Origin: Orobanche coerulescens | Taxonomy: Eukaryota; Streptophyta; Magnoliopsida; Lamiales; Orobanchaceae | Direction: 5' to 3' | Assembly: GCA_033398695.1 (NCBI GenBank) | Contig: CM065809.1 | Coordinates: 84,425,644-84,489,643, forward strand | DNA: 64,000 bases | Part shown: piece by piece, positions 43,627 through 55,389 of the stretch | How positions within the stretch are numbered: the first letter of the stretch is position 1 | Layout: the number at the start of each line of letters is the position of its first letter | The notes under the pieces: model-generated | Told to the model about the DNA's origin: nothing | Seen by the model: only the letters and a program-made list of their open reading frames with translations | Databases searched by the model: none | Translations under genes and position numbers: made by a program

Positions 43627-46058
43627 TGTAATACTCGGTTGTAATTCAGTAATTATCATTCGGTATTTATCATTCAGTAATTTCACTCGTTCATGATCAA
43701 TTGTCACTCATATTCAATCATGGTATTCATCGTACAGAGTAATTGTATCGTGTATCAATCGTCGTTCATCACTAATCTAATTGGAGTTTCGTGCCGTGTT
43801 TATCATCATTGTCATTTTCATTGTGGGCTGTGCGTGAGGGATAGCGCACGCTACGTACTCTTTCTAGCGCGCGCTAATTGAGTACAGGTAGCGCACGCTA
43901 CCACTTAGCATTAGCGCATGCTAATGTAACCCTGGCTGCAGTCCAGAAGGTACTGGACTGCAGGTGAGTTATAAGTAGCGCACGCTACGAGTGGTATGTA
44001 GCGCGCGCTAATGGGTTGTAGTAGCGCACGCTAATTTCGGTGTAGCGCGCGCTAAGGACGGATCAGGTTGGGTCCAGTGGCTACTGGACTGCACTGGATT
44101 AATTCATAGCGCACGCTACGAGTGATTTTTAGCGTACGCAAATGGTGTAGTAGCGCACGCTACTTGTTGGTTGTAGTGCACGCTACCGAGATCAGATCAG
44201 AGGACAGAAGGTTCTGGACTTCAGTACTGGACAACAGATATTTAGCTAGCGCACGCTAACAATTGGAGTTAGCGCACGCTATGGGGATAGAGTTAGCGCA
44301 CGCTACCAGGTAGTAGCGTACGCTAACGAGTCATCCGGAGTTCACTGGAATGTTCTTACAACTCGTTAGCGCACGCTAAGGAGCAAGTCATAGCGTGCGC
44401 TAATATGGAGCAGTATAAATTGGACAGTTAGCCTGAGTTTCGTCATTTTCTCACTTCTCTTCGTTTTTGAGCGACTTCGGGCGACTTCGGGCGATTTGGA
44501 GTGTTCTCTTGTTTGCTATCATCTATCATCATCTTCAAGCCTTTGAGTTGGATTAATCATCACTTCATCACTCCTTAACATCAAATCTAAGGTATTAATC
44601 TCTTGGATCTAGAATTTCGGATTTTTGGGTTTTTCCTTCCGATTTCTTCGTGTAAGCTTGGATTACTATTGGAATATGTTAGATATGGATTATCTACCTT
44701 GGATAAATATATTCCTACGGATTTTATGGCTATTTTTGGAATTATTTCAAGAACCCTTGGGGTTGACTTCGGTTAATTTGGGGATTTTCCGATTGTTGTT
44801 GTTGTAAACTTGAATTGTGGATTCCTACGGGATTATTGATATCATTGAGGTGTTTTGATGGTCCGAAATACTCCTTTTAGGTGTTGGTTTCGGTATATTC
44901 GGGATTGAATATTTTCGAAGTTGTGTGGTTAGTTACGTATTTGTTAGAATGCCCCTATGAGTTTGATTATCGTTGTATCGACTTTTGGGTTGGTCGTGTT
45001 TTGTTGCTTGACACGTGTATTGATCGGTTGTTGGTAATTATTGTTATTCAAGGTTGTTCGAGCGACCGGTATCTCGATTAGGACGTTGTTCGTGGAAGGA
45101 CATTGTCATCGGTATTGTGTAAGTTAACTCTTATTCGGTTAAAAGGATACTCATTCCTTTTGTTGTTGATTGCTCATAACTCATTCATCATGGTATTAAT
45201 CATATTGAGACTTGTAATTGTCGAATAATCATTTCATTCACGAGGAACGAAGGTTCCAAATCATTTCATTGGGTTATCAATCAAGTCACTATTATTTTCA
45301 TCTCGGTGAGTCATCTTGGCCTTGTCGAATTATTATTCATTGATGTTCATTGTGGTCATTCTCGTTCATATGACCTTCTGGGTTCATATTGCGTGGCCGG
45401 GTGTGGCTGTGTGGAATTTTTAGTCGGGCACACGATGGTCATGTATTGGGTTCACCGATACATTAGACCGTGCACACGGTAACGCTTACCTCCGTGAGAC
45501 TAATTAGGTACAAGGACGGGTGTGTCCGGTCATTCGTCTTGTACACTTACACAGAACATTACGGGCGTACTATGATACCCCTCTTCAGCGTAATTCATAA
45601 CTAAGGATATTTCATAACTTCAGTTAATTCATGATTGTGTATTTTCAACCCTTGAGGATTGTTGTTAGTGTAAGCGGCCGTTGGGAATTTTGTTTTCGTG
45701 TCACGGCAAGGCAAAGGCACGGGAAGAGCATGTTGACGGCGAGAGTCAGTGATACTAGTAGGGGCCCGATTATTCCGTTTGTTTGATCATTTGATTATTA
45801 CATCATTTGTATTTTCCGCTGCAAATTCCGTTTGAGATGTTTAACTGTTCAGGGTGGTGTATTTTATCTCCATATGAAATATACTAGTATTCGGTTTTGT
45901 CCTGGTGTGTTGTACTTAAGGTCCTCATCGGAGTACTTGGTAATATAATGTGGTTCGGTACTACAATTATATTATTTAATTCACCATTTTCATTTGCCTG
46001 GTGGGTCCCAGTCGGGGATTCACGGCACTGTAATATCCGCCTAGTTTGGGGTGTTACA
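43627..46058 (+). repeat. Tekay-type 3' LTR
   Basis: 2432 bp collinear with the 5' LTR, ending GTGTTACA before the duplication GCTGT. It carries the same ladder at 43842-44402 and the TATA box at 44414. It retains an 11-bp inverted repeat (CTGCAGTCCAG / CTGGACTGCAG, 43936-43963) that is missing from the 5' LTR. Confidence 0.95.
43842..44402 (+). repeat. palindrome ladder in the 3' LTR
   Basis: The same 18 sites as in the 5' LTR, shifted by 7650-7652 bp. Several sites decayed in one LTR are intact in the other (for example TAGCGCGCGCTA here for TAGCGCGTGCTA and TAGCGCGCATTA there). The master copy therefore had nearly uniform sites. Confidence 0.95.
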
Positions 46059-46318
46059 GCTGTGGTGACCCTGCTCTCATCTGGCCATCGGGGCTCTCGG
46101 CAGGTTCGTCACACCATTATGCACGACACATTCTCCGAGATATTCAGTACAAAGTCACTCACATTTTTCGGGAGGGCAACATGCCCGCTGATTATCTCTC
46201 TGAGATAGGCTTGTTATCCCTCGGTATTCAGACTTATACATATGATACTGCTCCTCCGTTTATTCTCTCTCTTATACGGATGGACCAGCTTGGCTACTCT
46301 TCTTTTAGATTTAGGTAG
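46059..46318 (+). pseudogene. RNase H-like domain fragment, 3' part
   Basis: Removing the gypsy element and one GCTGT restores a continuous frame DAAAVVTLLSSGHRGSRQVR. A one-base shift near 46140 then leads to IQYKVTHIFREGNMPADYLS, the C-terminal motif of RVT_3-type RNase H with its last Asp. The frame ends with a TAG at 46316-46318. The target was already an imperfect coding copy (stop at 35933, shift at 46140). Confidence 0.75.
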
Positions 46319-46348
46319 TATTTTATCATTTGATTTATTGCTATGGGC

Positions 46349-46592
46349 CGCACATTAGCCCACGTTCTTAGTGGTGCACTTTGTATTTCTCTAGCGGGCT
46401 GCTGGCATTTTAGTTGCTAGGATCCGGATTATGGCCCATTTTTGGTCATAACTCGGAAGTGATTTTTTACCTATCGGTACGCACATTAGCCCACGCCTTT
46501 AGTGGTGCACTTTGTATTTCTTTAGCGGGCCGTCGGTATTTCGCTTTTTAGATTTAGGATTCGGATTATGGTCAATTTTGGTCATAATTCGG
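46349..46592. repeat. 131-bp tandem duplication
   Basis: Two copies start at about 46349 and 46480 with CGCACATTAGCCCACG, followed by TTAGTGGTGCACTTTGTATT, and end near GGTCATAACTCGG / GGTCATAATTCGG. They lie downstream of the RNase H fragment, probably in its 3' untranslated region. Confidence 0.85.
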
Positions 46593-47757
46593 GACAGATT
46601 GCTTGTATTCTCGATTTTTTCTTTATCTCACAGGTTGGTGGGTCCCGCCTCAACCCCGTTCACAGTGGACCTTTTTTCTTGGAAAAAAACCCTAAAGGAT
46701 ATGGCAAATACAGTTTTTTTATCGATAGTCTTTTACTGTTACTTCTTAGAACAAAACTTTTTTGATTCCTTCTCTATTTGAGGCCTAAAAAAATTATGAC
46801 TTCTTACTGCTTCATCTAATTAATAATTAGTAATGATTTTTTTTCATTACCTTTTTTGAACTTATGGCTGTGTTTTGCAGTTTGATGAATGTATTTTTGT
46901 TGTGATGAACTTGCTCATATTTATGGAAGTATTTTGATGATTTTCTATTGATTCTACTATATATATATATATAAATATTATATTTTATATTATTTAATTT
47001 GTCGAGTCCTATGCCGTGTTCGAGTCCTACTTTTTGGAATTTTTTCGTGTCCCTATATCCGTGTTCGTGTCCGCATTCGGGTCCGTATCCGTGAAAAACT
47101 ATTTGTTTAAGGTTCACTTAGTGAATCCAATAAAAAAATAAATAGGCCCAAGTCCTAACATATTCCTATAATAAGCCCAAAAAAAATAAAAAGATAGCCC
47201 TGAAGCAATTCTCTTCATGGCCCACTATCACAAGCAATTCAATAGCGTAATATTCCTATATAATTATATTATTTTCTTTTCTTTGTTTTGTGATTTCATT
47301 TTACTCTTAAATTATCCAATTCCCCTCCTTTTAGTTATTCAGAGAGAGCTTGATGACTTTAGCTAGTCTTTTTTTTTTTTTAATGTACAGATCGGAAATG
47401 CATGTATCACACAATGAAAAATTAAATTAAAGAAAAACTTATATATATATATATTGCTTTTAAAAACAAAAACCCAAATACAAAAATTATACATGTGGCA
47501 ATGAGAACATGTCCTCGCCACCACTCCACGTTTTTCATGACCATCGTATTCCGAATTAAAATATTCATCTACTACGTAACTTTTAATTAAGATTATGAAG
47601 TTAAAATTTTTTGACCAATGAATATTACATCTGACCAGAAGTTAGTATGAGAAATTAAATTAACTTATTAGGTAAAGACGTGGCCAAGAACAACAAAAAC
47701 AGATCCCAAAGCTTGTGAAATACTCCTAACTTTCAATTGAAATGTTTTTTTTAATTA
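46593..47757. other. A/T-rich non-coding stretch
   Basis: Contains (TA)n runs near 46957-46975 and 47439-47455 and a stretch of GTGTCC/GTCCGTATCC-like words at 47000-47095. No gene or element end is supported. Confidence 0.5.
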
Positions 47758-47925
47758 GAGGAATCTACTGGCATGAATGACTTACAAAAATACCTACAAA
47801 TGACGTGTCGGTGGGTGATTGGTGTAATCGAGATAGAGAAGAGAGAGGCTACAAAATACACCGTCACCATTGGCGTCATTTGTAGGTGTTTTTGTGGAAG
47901 TTTGTTTGTGGGTGTAGCATTCCTC
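47758..47925. mobile_element. fold-back MITE of about 168 bp
   Basis: The ends read GAGGAAT...AAAATACCTACAAATGACG and, on the reverse strand, GAGGAAT...AAAACACCTACAAATGACG. They form an imperfect inverted repeat of about 48 bp around a short centre. Flanks are T/A-rich (TTTAAT-like), so the target duplication and superfamily stay open. Confidence 0.7.
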
Positions 47926-48233
47926 TTTTAATAAATAAGAGATAAGGAAACCAAATCACTTTGTTTTTTTAGACAATTACTAAAAAACATTGGTAAATAA
48001 GCATAGTCCAGAACTAGATTTTAGCTTGAGGAAGAAGGGAGGACAAATGACTACAAAAGGAGTGTGTGTGTCAATGCTTGAAAAGAAGCTTCTACTAAAA
48101 GAGAAGAGGTTGAAAGAGACATTCTACCTTTCAGAATTAGAAAGAGAGAATGATTGGATTGCAAGGAATGTGAAAAAGGGATTTCTAAAGAGAATGGGAA
48201 GTCTAGAACTTCTTCTCCCTTTGTCTAAGCAAA

Positions 48234-48766
48234 ATGGCCATTGTTTCTCTCTCTACAAACCTTTGTTTTATATCTGTTGCCCTCTCCCACTCTCTCACCT
48301 ACCATGACCAACACGGTCCTCTCCGAATGGGTTGGCTGAAATCCCCCTTTCTCTTCCCTGCGCAAGCCGTGGCGCCTACACTCGACTCAGAAGACGAGTA
48401 TGTGCTCATGCACTTGCTTTAATCTACTACCATTCATCTATCGTTTCGTCGGTTTTTTCTGTTTCATGCAATGCTATCTTCATTAGAGTCGAGATAAGCC
48501 TCATTCATGATTCACCTACTCTCTCTCTCTCACTCTCTCACTCTCTCTCTCTCTCACACACACACATGTCCAAGCATGCATTATGCAGTTACACAAACAG
48601 GGGCTGAACTGATCTAACTAAACATTGTATTCTTGTTATTGAATTCTCAGGAAGAGGGATATATATCCTGTACGAGGATGTCCAGTCCTGCCCCTACGAA
48701 GATGTTCATGTACTCTGGTCCATGCTAGTGGGCTCTCGTCCACCGCCTTTGGCATCACCAAAATGA
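48234..48766 (+). CDS. possible small two-exon gene, unrecognised
   Basis: An ATG at 48234 opens MAIVSLSTNLCFISVALSHS, a hydrophobic stretch like a signal peptide, and runs to a GTATGT donor at about 48397. A pyrimidine tract with a CAG acceptor ends at 48650. The next exon has an open frame YILYEDVQSCPYEDVHVLWS that ends in TGA near 48764. The phases I can derive do not join these two frames cleanly, so either another donor is used or these are unrelated. No family is recognised. A host gene remnant is the best guess. Confidence 0.25.
48520..48567. repeat. (CT)n/(CA)n microsatellite
   Basis: CT repeats with two CACT interruptions that pass into a short CA run. Confidence 0.9.
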
Positions 48767-48769
48767 GAT

Positions 48770-49674
48770 CTCTTCAAAAGCAAATATACGACAAGGCAAC
48801 AGGAAAGGCAGAAGTTACACTCATCCACACTGTATATACGCTGGCAATTTTTTGCCTGTTCGGGTTAAGTTTTTTACTTCACATGTTGGTTTTGTGATCT
48901 ATTTCCTCCGTCATATGTACATACCCCCACAAACATAAATTAATGATGTTAATGAGTTATCTTGAGCTTGTAGGGTTTTCCACTTTCTATGAATTGAATA
49001 TAATCGTTTCAAATCTACCCAACTTTGTCTAGGAGGATGAATTATAGGTCTCACATCTATATACTTACCATGTGAAGTTCCAGCTGATGACAGAGTCATG
49101 CAAGGTTCGATAAAATATTTGTGAGTTAGAAAGTCAACCGATAATAACTATTTAGCTACGAATAGACTACAAACTAGGTCATTTTCAATAAACTTGTCTT
49201 GGGCAAGATGATTTAATCACAACGTAACTTATATACTCGTTAGGTCATGGAATTGGGCTTAATAGTATATGCATGTGTTCCCGAGTTGCTAGGTTCTGTT
49301 TCTCAATTCATGTTGGGCTTGGTCGGGTATGTGGCCAGTATCAAATCGAGTTGAGCATGATTACCAATAATACATGGGCAAAAAATGTAGAGAGATCTCA
49401 CGCCATATAGTATGAACTAGCACAAGCGTATGTGGTCGTAGGTTCATTAACCTGATATTGGTTATTCCGGGTTCGCCATAAATTGCATTGCTGCTTAGGC
49501 AGTGGCATGTCAACTAGCCTTGCAGGTTAAAGTCTAAGTTAGAGAGTTCATTATTTGTTCTCTATGATGTAAGGGTGAATTGGGAATACTTGTCGGGGAA
49601 CGTGACACGTGACAGTGAGGGGTCTTGACTTGTGTGACCTATAACTGTATGATGCATGTTGTATACCAATATAT
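48770..49674. other. non-coding stretch
   Basis: No ORF, repeat or element boundary is visible apart from the Stowaway MITE that follows. Confidence 0.5.
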
Positions 49675-49676
49675 TA

Positions 49677-49949
49677 ATCCCTCCGTCCACGATCTATGTT
49701 CCCCAATTTTTTGGATTCCGGTTTTAAAAAATATTAGGTTAATGTGATGTGAGTGGAGTTTGGGTCCAACATTAAAAGTAATTAAATGTTAATATGTGGA
49801 TCGGCCTGATAAAATGTGTGAATATATAAAAATTATAAAAATATTTTAGTAAATTGTATTGTGGGGTAGTGTTTAAAAATAGAAAGGGAACATTTTTTGT
49901 GGACATACCAAAATGGCAAAAAAGAAACATTGATTGTGGACGGAGGGAG
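49677..49949. mobile_element. Stowaway MITE (Tc1/mariner), 273 bp
   Basis: The right end is GTGGACGGAGGGAG and the left is ATCCCTCCGTCCAC, the standard Stowaway inverted repeat with one change. The TA duplication flanks it (49675-49676 and 49950-49951). The interior is A/T-rich and non-coding, so it depends on a mariner-type transposase elsewhere. Confidence 0.9.
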
Positions 49950-50153
49950 TAAGACCAATGATCGAGTTAAGTTATTTGTGATTGAAAAGTCTGCCCAGGA
50001 TATGATTCCTTTTAATTATTGTTTTACAGCATGCCTTTACTATGCTCCTTTATTCCTTTGCTATTTATATGTTCTGTTTGGGCAGAGCCCACCCCTTAAA
50101 CGTGACAATTTGGTTCTTGGATCGACCCTGTGCTTACCACTGCTATATTAGTT

Positions 50154-52044
50154 ATAGGATGAAAATGGGTAGAGCTAAGGCTGTAGGTCCGGATCAGATC
50201 CCTATTGAGGTGTGGCTTTGTTTGGGGGAAGTCGGAGTTCAGTGGCTAGCAGAGCTGTTCAACATCCTCCTCAGAGGCTCTAAGATGCCGACAGAGTGGA
50301 GGCATAGTATTGTCGTGCCTTTTTTCAAGAACAAAGGCGATGCTCAGAGTTGTAATAACTACAGGGGTATTAAACTACTCAGTCATACTATGAAACTTTG
50401 GGAAAGAGTGGTGGAATGCAGGGTTAGAAGAGAAGTTGAGATCTCAGAGAACCAATTTGGCTTCATGCCGGGGAGGTCCACGACTGAGGCCATTCATCTC
50501 GTCAGACGCCTTATGGAGAAGTTTAGAGAGCGGCGTAAGGACCTCCATATGGTGTTCATAGATCTAGAGAAGGCTTATGATAGCATTCCGCGCGCTGTTA
50601 TTTGGAGGAGCCTAGTAGAGAGGAGGGTGTCGTTGCCGTTCGTTAGGGCGATCCAAGACATGTACTCCCAATCTAGGACATGCGTTAGGACCCCAGTTGG
50701 TGACACCCAGTATTTTCCGGTTGAGATAGGGCTACACCAGGGGTCGGCGCTAAGCCCTCTTCTCTTCGCTCTAATCCTTGACGTCATTTCGCGAGGGATT
50801 CAAGATGGCATCCCGTGGTGCATGCTTTTTGCTGACGACATTGTGTTAGTGGCGGAGTCGAGGAGGGAGGTGAACTCGAAGTTGGAGCTTTGGAGGGCTA
50901 AGTTAGAATCCCAGGGCTTGTGTGTGAGCCGGTCTAAGACCGAGTATCTATGGTGTAAATTTAGTGGTGAGGCCAACGAGGAAGATGTTGAGGTTATGAT
51001 TGCGGATCAAATCGTACCCCGTACGGATAAGTTCAAGTATTTGGATTAGATCATTCAGAAGGAAGATGAGTGTGAAGATGATGTCACGCATCGCATCAAG
51101 GCAGGCTGGCTAAGGTGGAGAGCAGCGACAGGGGTAATGTGCGACAAGAAAGTCCCTCTAAAGTTGAAGGGTAAATTCTATACAGCGGTAATCCGACCTG
51201 CAATGTTGTATGGCTCCGAATGTTGGGCGATGAAGAAGTCGCTTGAGAGCAAGTTGGAAGTGGCTGAAATGAGAATGTTACGTTGGTCGTGTGGTCGCAC
51301 AATGTTAGATAGAATGGCAAACGGGGTGTTCAGGAACGCGCTGGAAGTGGCGCCAATTTCAGCGAAAGTTAGGGAAGGGAGATTGAGATGGTTTGGCCAC
51401 GTCCGCAGGAGGCAGGCATCTGCTCCGGTGAGGAGGGTCAAGAGTTTAATGGTTGTCGGGGAGAGGAGGAGAGGCAGACCGAGGAGGACGTGGGAGGAGC
51501 AACTAAGATTAGATTTGAAGGCCTTAAACCTTTCCGAAACCATGACTGTTGATATGTGCGCTTGGAGGCGCCATATCAGAGTTGTGGATTCTTTTGTAGG
51601 GAGCGGTGCTGTAGTTGAGAGCCTCAGGATTGGGTTGTCTTGGTTAGCTTTAACCTAGAGCATTGTATTTTTACTTTTATTGTATATTTTATCCTATTGT
51701 CTTTGCGTGTTTTTTTTTTTTTGACAGGGAGCTGTGCGCAGAGCCAACCTATCTTTTGTTAGAGCAGCGTTCATCGGGAGTGAAGTAGCCTAATTCCGCT
51801 TAGGTAAGTCCCATATGGATCAAGCCATGGGCTCAGGTATGGTCTCGAATGTTTTCGAATCATATGTTTTCCTCTGTATTGATCACACAAGATTCTGCTG
51901 TGCACTAAGCTGGGGGTCTTCACGGAAACAGCCTCCCTACCGTAATAAGTAGGGGCATGGTCTGCGTACATCTTACCCTCCCCAGACCCTGCTCTGAGCG
52001 GGATATACTGGATATGTTTGGTTTGGTTTGGTTTGGTTTAGTCT
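50154..52044 (+). mobile_element. RTE-clade LINE, 5'-truncated
   Basis: The insertion begins within the reverse transcriptase and ends with the typical plant RTE tail. CGTACATCTTACCCTCCCCA and GAGCGGGATATACTGGATAT are followed by a short GTTTG repeat (52017-52044). Simple-repeat tails of this kind are normal for RTE elements. The endonuclease half is missing. I cannot identify a clear target duplication. Confidence 0.88.
50160..51658 (+). pseudogene. RTE LINE reverse transcriptase, truncated
   Basis: One frame runs for about 500 codons with a single TAG at 51047-51049. It starts at the conserved AVGPDQIPIEVWLCLGEVG block and includes NNYRGIKLLSHTMKLWERVV, NQFGFMPGRSTTEAI, MVFIDLEKAYDSIPR, LHQGSALSPLLFAL and the catalytic CMLFADDIVLV. 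After the stop the C-terminal RTE block follows (VIRPAMLYGSECWA; MLRW; LRWFGHVRRR). The enzyme would prime reverse transcription at nicked target DNA. Truncation and the stop make it inactive, but the low number of lesions suggests a fairly recent insertion. Confidence 0.9.
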
Positions 52045-52219
52045 GGGGATATGCTTATAAATTTATTAATTGTGGCTAAACGACAGTCGCGTCAGCCCTC
52101 GATAGAGTTTCCTTCCACAATCTTGCATATCAATTCTGCACAACTAAAGAACATCCTTTCTCTCGAGGAAGTCATAGCACTTATTCGACACTTATTAAAG
52201 AGAAAATTACTGAATTAAA
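52045..52219. other. short non-coding gap
   Basis: Nothing recognised between the LINE tail and the gypsy relic. Confidence 0.4.
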
Positions 52220-52801
52220 GGAAAGCAAATTAAATGATACCAGGTTGCCTCCCGGCCAGCGCCCTAGTTAGTATCACGGGCAAGACCTTCTTATGCTAAG
52301 GTTTGCCTGGGCCTTCATCAAGGCCTACCTCTGATGTTTCTCCTCTTTTCTGGTGCTCATCTGCGATGGGCACCACATCTTCTTTTCCAATGATCCAGGC
52401 AAAATGGGCATATCTCGGATCCAATGCTTTATTCCTATACTTCAGTTTTACGTTGCACCCATGGAAGAGTGCCTCCAAATGTACCAACTGCACCTCCTTT
52501 GCCCTCATCCCTTCTTTAAGTGCAGCAGGGTTTGTATAGAAAGTGATCTCCGTACCCAACAAGCTACAATGAAACTTCTTGAATGCAAAGGCCATGGCCA
52601 AGCACTCCTTTTCTGCTTCCATGAAATCGCGCTGGTATGATCCCGTGCCTGCGAAGCATGACAGATGATGAAACTTCCTGTGTCTTTTCTCTGCTTCAAG
52701 GTTGCGCTCACCAAATCTCTGTTGGCTTCGCAATAAACTTCAAACGGCACCTCCCAGTCAGTGCTGGAGGTGCTGCATGAACGCATTCCTATTCCCCACA
52801 C
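52220..52801 (-). pseudogene. Ty3-gypsy RNase H relic (Athila/Tat-like)
   Basis: On the reverse strand two frames join near 52690: DWEVPFEVYCEANRDLVSAT, and then EAEKECLAMAFAFKKFHCSL followed by FYTNPAALKEGM. These are the RNase H motifs of plant gypsy elements (pol order DWxxPFE..., then TEKE.LA..FA..KF, then YTDHAALK). Downstream, the box GGGAGGCAACC near 52231-52252 resembles the post-pol box of Athila. There are frameshifts and no RT or integrase, so it is an old fragment. Confidence 0.7.
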
Positions 52802-53024
52802 GGATATGAATCGGATATGATAATCTATGTAGCTACATCATACATGAGTTCGAATATTACCTTTGAATGCCGAAGGAGCAAATCTACAGTTTTAGATTGC
52901 TAGGATGTGTCCCCGAACTCAGATCTACCGACTTTGTGGGCGCCTGACGTAGATTTGGAACTCGAATCAACCTTTCTGCACTGTAGCCGCCACCCCTCTC
53001 TCTTTCTTCAGTGTGAAAGACTTA
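52802..53024. other. short non-coding gap
   Basis: No feature supported. GGATATGAATCGGATATGA near 52802 is a local duplication. Confidence 0.4.
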
Positions 53025-53838
53025 GGGTGTGCTTGGTTCAAACTCGGGAAAAGGAAAGAGAAAGGTAATGATAATAGTGGAGAAAGAGAAATGAGAAAAA
53101 AGCATTCCCCCAATTTATTGGGTAATGGTCCATTACCCACTATTGGGTAATGAGCCATTCCATTATAGAGCACCAAACATTATTTTTCATTACCTTTACC
53201 ATTACCGACCCTCAAAAACATCCTACCAAGTAGGGCTGAGCACAAATGGTACGGACCCGATTTTTACCCGGACCCGGACCAGACCTGTTAATTAGATCCG
53301 GGTCCCGGGTCTCCATTTTCTCCAAAACTGGGTTCCGGGCCGGACCGGGTCAAAACCTGGAAAATTCGGGTCTAGCCCGGAACGACCCGGTAAAAATAAA
53401 AATACAAAAAAAATATTTTTTATTGTAATTTACCCTCGGTGGTGATGAAATAATGATGATTAATGGCTCGATTATGATTGCACATTATTCTAATTAAGTT
53501 TATTTATACTAAAATATTGTTGAACTTGGGAGTTTGATGACTAAATGAAGATATTGAGATTGATAATTGTATTTTATGGGAGTATGTAAAGAAGAAAGCA
53601 TTTTATATGTAATAAAATGACACTTAATATGCAATTTTTTTTTTTTACAAAATTGGGCTAGAACCGGGCTAGCCCGGACCGACCCGGTTTTACCGGGTCC
53701 GGACTGGGTTGGTCCGGTTCTGAACAGGTCTGGGCTTCGGGTCGATAAAGTTCGACCATTTATAATCCGGGCCATTCCGGACCGGGTCGGTCCAGGCCGG
53801 GTCAGACCCGGTGCTCAGCCATACTGCCAAGCACCCCC
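53025..53838. mobile_element. Tourist-like MITE (PIF/Harbinger), split by a second MITE
   Basis: The ends read GGGTGTGCTTGG and, in reverse, GGGGGTGCTTGG, matching the PIF/Harbinger end type. TTA duplicates flank it (53022-53024 and 53839-53841). Without the inner insertion it is about 213 bp. The interior contains inverted GGTAATGG/CCATTACC words. Confidence 0.8.
53231..53823. mobile_element. hAT-type MITE nested in the Tourist-like MITE
   Basis: The ends read TAGGGCTGAGCAC and, in reverse, TATGGCTGAGCAC. They are flanked by CTACCAAG (53223-53230) and CTGCCAAG (53824-53831), an 8-bp duplication with one change. Both arms are rich in CCGG/CCGGGTC words and the centre is A/T-rich. It is non-coding, 593 bp long. 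Confidence 0.82.
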
Positions 53839-53841
53839 TTA

Positions 53842-54182
53842 GGTTAGAAAGACTCTTTCCCTCTATTTATTGGAGGAAGTGGCGCCTCTCACTTTCTTTT
53901 TTACCAAGTCACGGACTTAATTAATTAATGAAGTTTGTTCCGTGAATTAACTGAATTACCAGAACAAATTCTATTTTAATAGATTTAATCCTAATTCAAT
54001 TTGAAAAGAATTAATATATGATAATTAAATATAATTAAATATCTAATTTACAATAAATATTTAAAATAATTAAATCTTAATAAACAAGATTTAGTTATAT
54101 CCAATAAATATTATTCACATCATATATTGGGCCTGAGTGCGGACTTGAGCCCATAACAGTATATTAGGCTAAACAATAAATT
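53842..54182. other. A/T-rich stretch upstream of copia relic
   Basis: Rich in TTAAATAT words. It may hold the decayed leader or LTR of the copia that follows, but no LTR edge or primer site is recognisable. Confidence 0.4.
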
Positions 54183-55043
54183 ATGATCCATTCCGAGTTA
54201 TTAGTTCTCAGTATGGAATCGCTGAGATACGTCTTGAAGGCGGATATCCCACTGGCTCCTACTCGGACCAGGGCTAATCAAGAAGAGGTTGAAACCCATG
54301 AGAAGTGGGTCAAAGATGATGTGAGAGTCCGTGGCTTCATGATGGGCTCTATGACTAATGAGCTGCAGAGAGCACACGAGACAATAGACTTCTTCTAGGC
54401 GGATACTGGTTCATCTGGCCGAACTCTATGGGGAGCATAGCCGAACAGCTAGATATGAGATATCAAAGCAGCTGTTTAGAGCTCGGATGAAGGAAGGAGA
54501 AAAAATTGGTGACCATGTCCTCAAGATGATCTCTATGATAAATAGATTGGAAGCTCTCGATTTTACGATGCGTGTTTAGCTCCAAACCGATCTCATCATT
54601 CAATCTACCTGACTCCTTCTCACAGTTCGTCATGAATTTCAACTGCGATGAGATTGCTTGCAATCTAGCAGGATTGATGAACAAATTGTCAACCGCTTAG
54701 TCTCAGATGAAGACACCAAGGGTGAAGGAGGCTGCACTTGTTATCTCTTCTGGGCCTCGGAAGTCCAATAACAAGAAGAAAAACAAAAAGCAGCTCAGGC
54801 CTAAAGCTGTGGTCGGAAAGGGAAAGGGTAAGGCCCCAATGGTTCTAAAGGCAAGTAAGGCTAAGCCAACGGACAGGTGCCTTAACTGAGGTGTGCTAGG
54901 GCACTGAAGAAAGGACTGTCCTCAGCTTGATGGTGTTTCAGGGACAAAAAAAATTGTTCTGCTACTGTTTATTCTACTTCATGGATTCTGGATTTAGATG
55001 CTAGTTCTCACATTTGCACTGTGAATCAGGTTTCTGGAATGAA
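54183..55043 (+). pseudogene. copia gag and protease remnant
   Basis: MESLRYVLKADIPLAPTRTR and EKWVKDDVRVRGFMMGSMTN mark a copia Gag. Beyond the TAG at about 54396 several frames with many stops alternate. A basic Lys-rich stretch (54707-54890) and a broken knuckle follow. The protease site reads ILDLDASSHICTV near 54977, with DLD where DTG is catalytic, so activity is lost. Confidence 0.75.
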
Positions 55044-55389
55044 GTAGGCGGCTTGGAGCCGCGGAAGTGATGATAACAGTCGCAAGCGGACATAGTTTCT
55101 AGGCTACCAATATGTGATCACTTCTTTTGGATTTGGAATTCGGTTTTGTATTAACATTAGATGATGTATTGGTTTTGCCCAATAGGCACAAAAATATCGT
55201 ATCCATTCCAGCCATGGAATGAAAAGGTTTTCACTTTTTCATTGGCGATGGCAGTTGCAAAATTTATTTTAGAAATAAATTTATTGGTTCTGCTACATTG
55301 TTGAATAGAATATATCATCTAAATCTATAAGACAAAATAGTTGTGAATACTATGACTAGAAAGCGTGGTAGAGATGAAAATAACAAGCA

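Larger units (their letters stand above)
35977..46058 (+). mobile_element. Tekay/Del-type Ty3-gypsy chromovirus, full length
   Basis: LTRs of 2435 and 2432 bp bound the element, starting TGTAATAC and ending GTGTTACA. The duplication GCTGT flanks it (35972-35976 and 46059-46063). Between them lie a Met-type primer site, Gag with two CCHC knuckles, protease, RT, RNase H, integrase with a C-terminal chromodomain, and a polypurine tract. Long LTRs plus this chromodomain fit the Tekay (Del) lineage, whose chromodomain guides insertion. At least four frameshifts and three stops disrupt gag-pol, although the two LTRs remain very similar. Confidence 0.95.

Noticed and set aside
35101..47095. GTGTCCGAGTCC-like words at both ends as inverted repeats of one large element
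   Set aside because: The similarity is short and not collinear, and no flanking duplication is visible.
50575..50787. Antisense frame inside the RTE reverse transcriptase
   Set aside because: Shadow of the strongly conserved sense frame.
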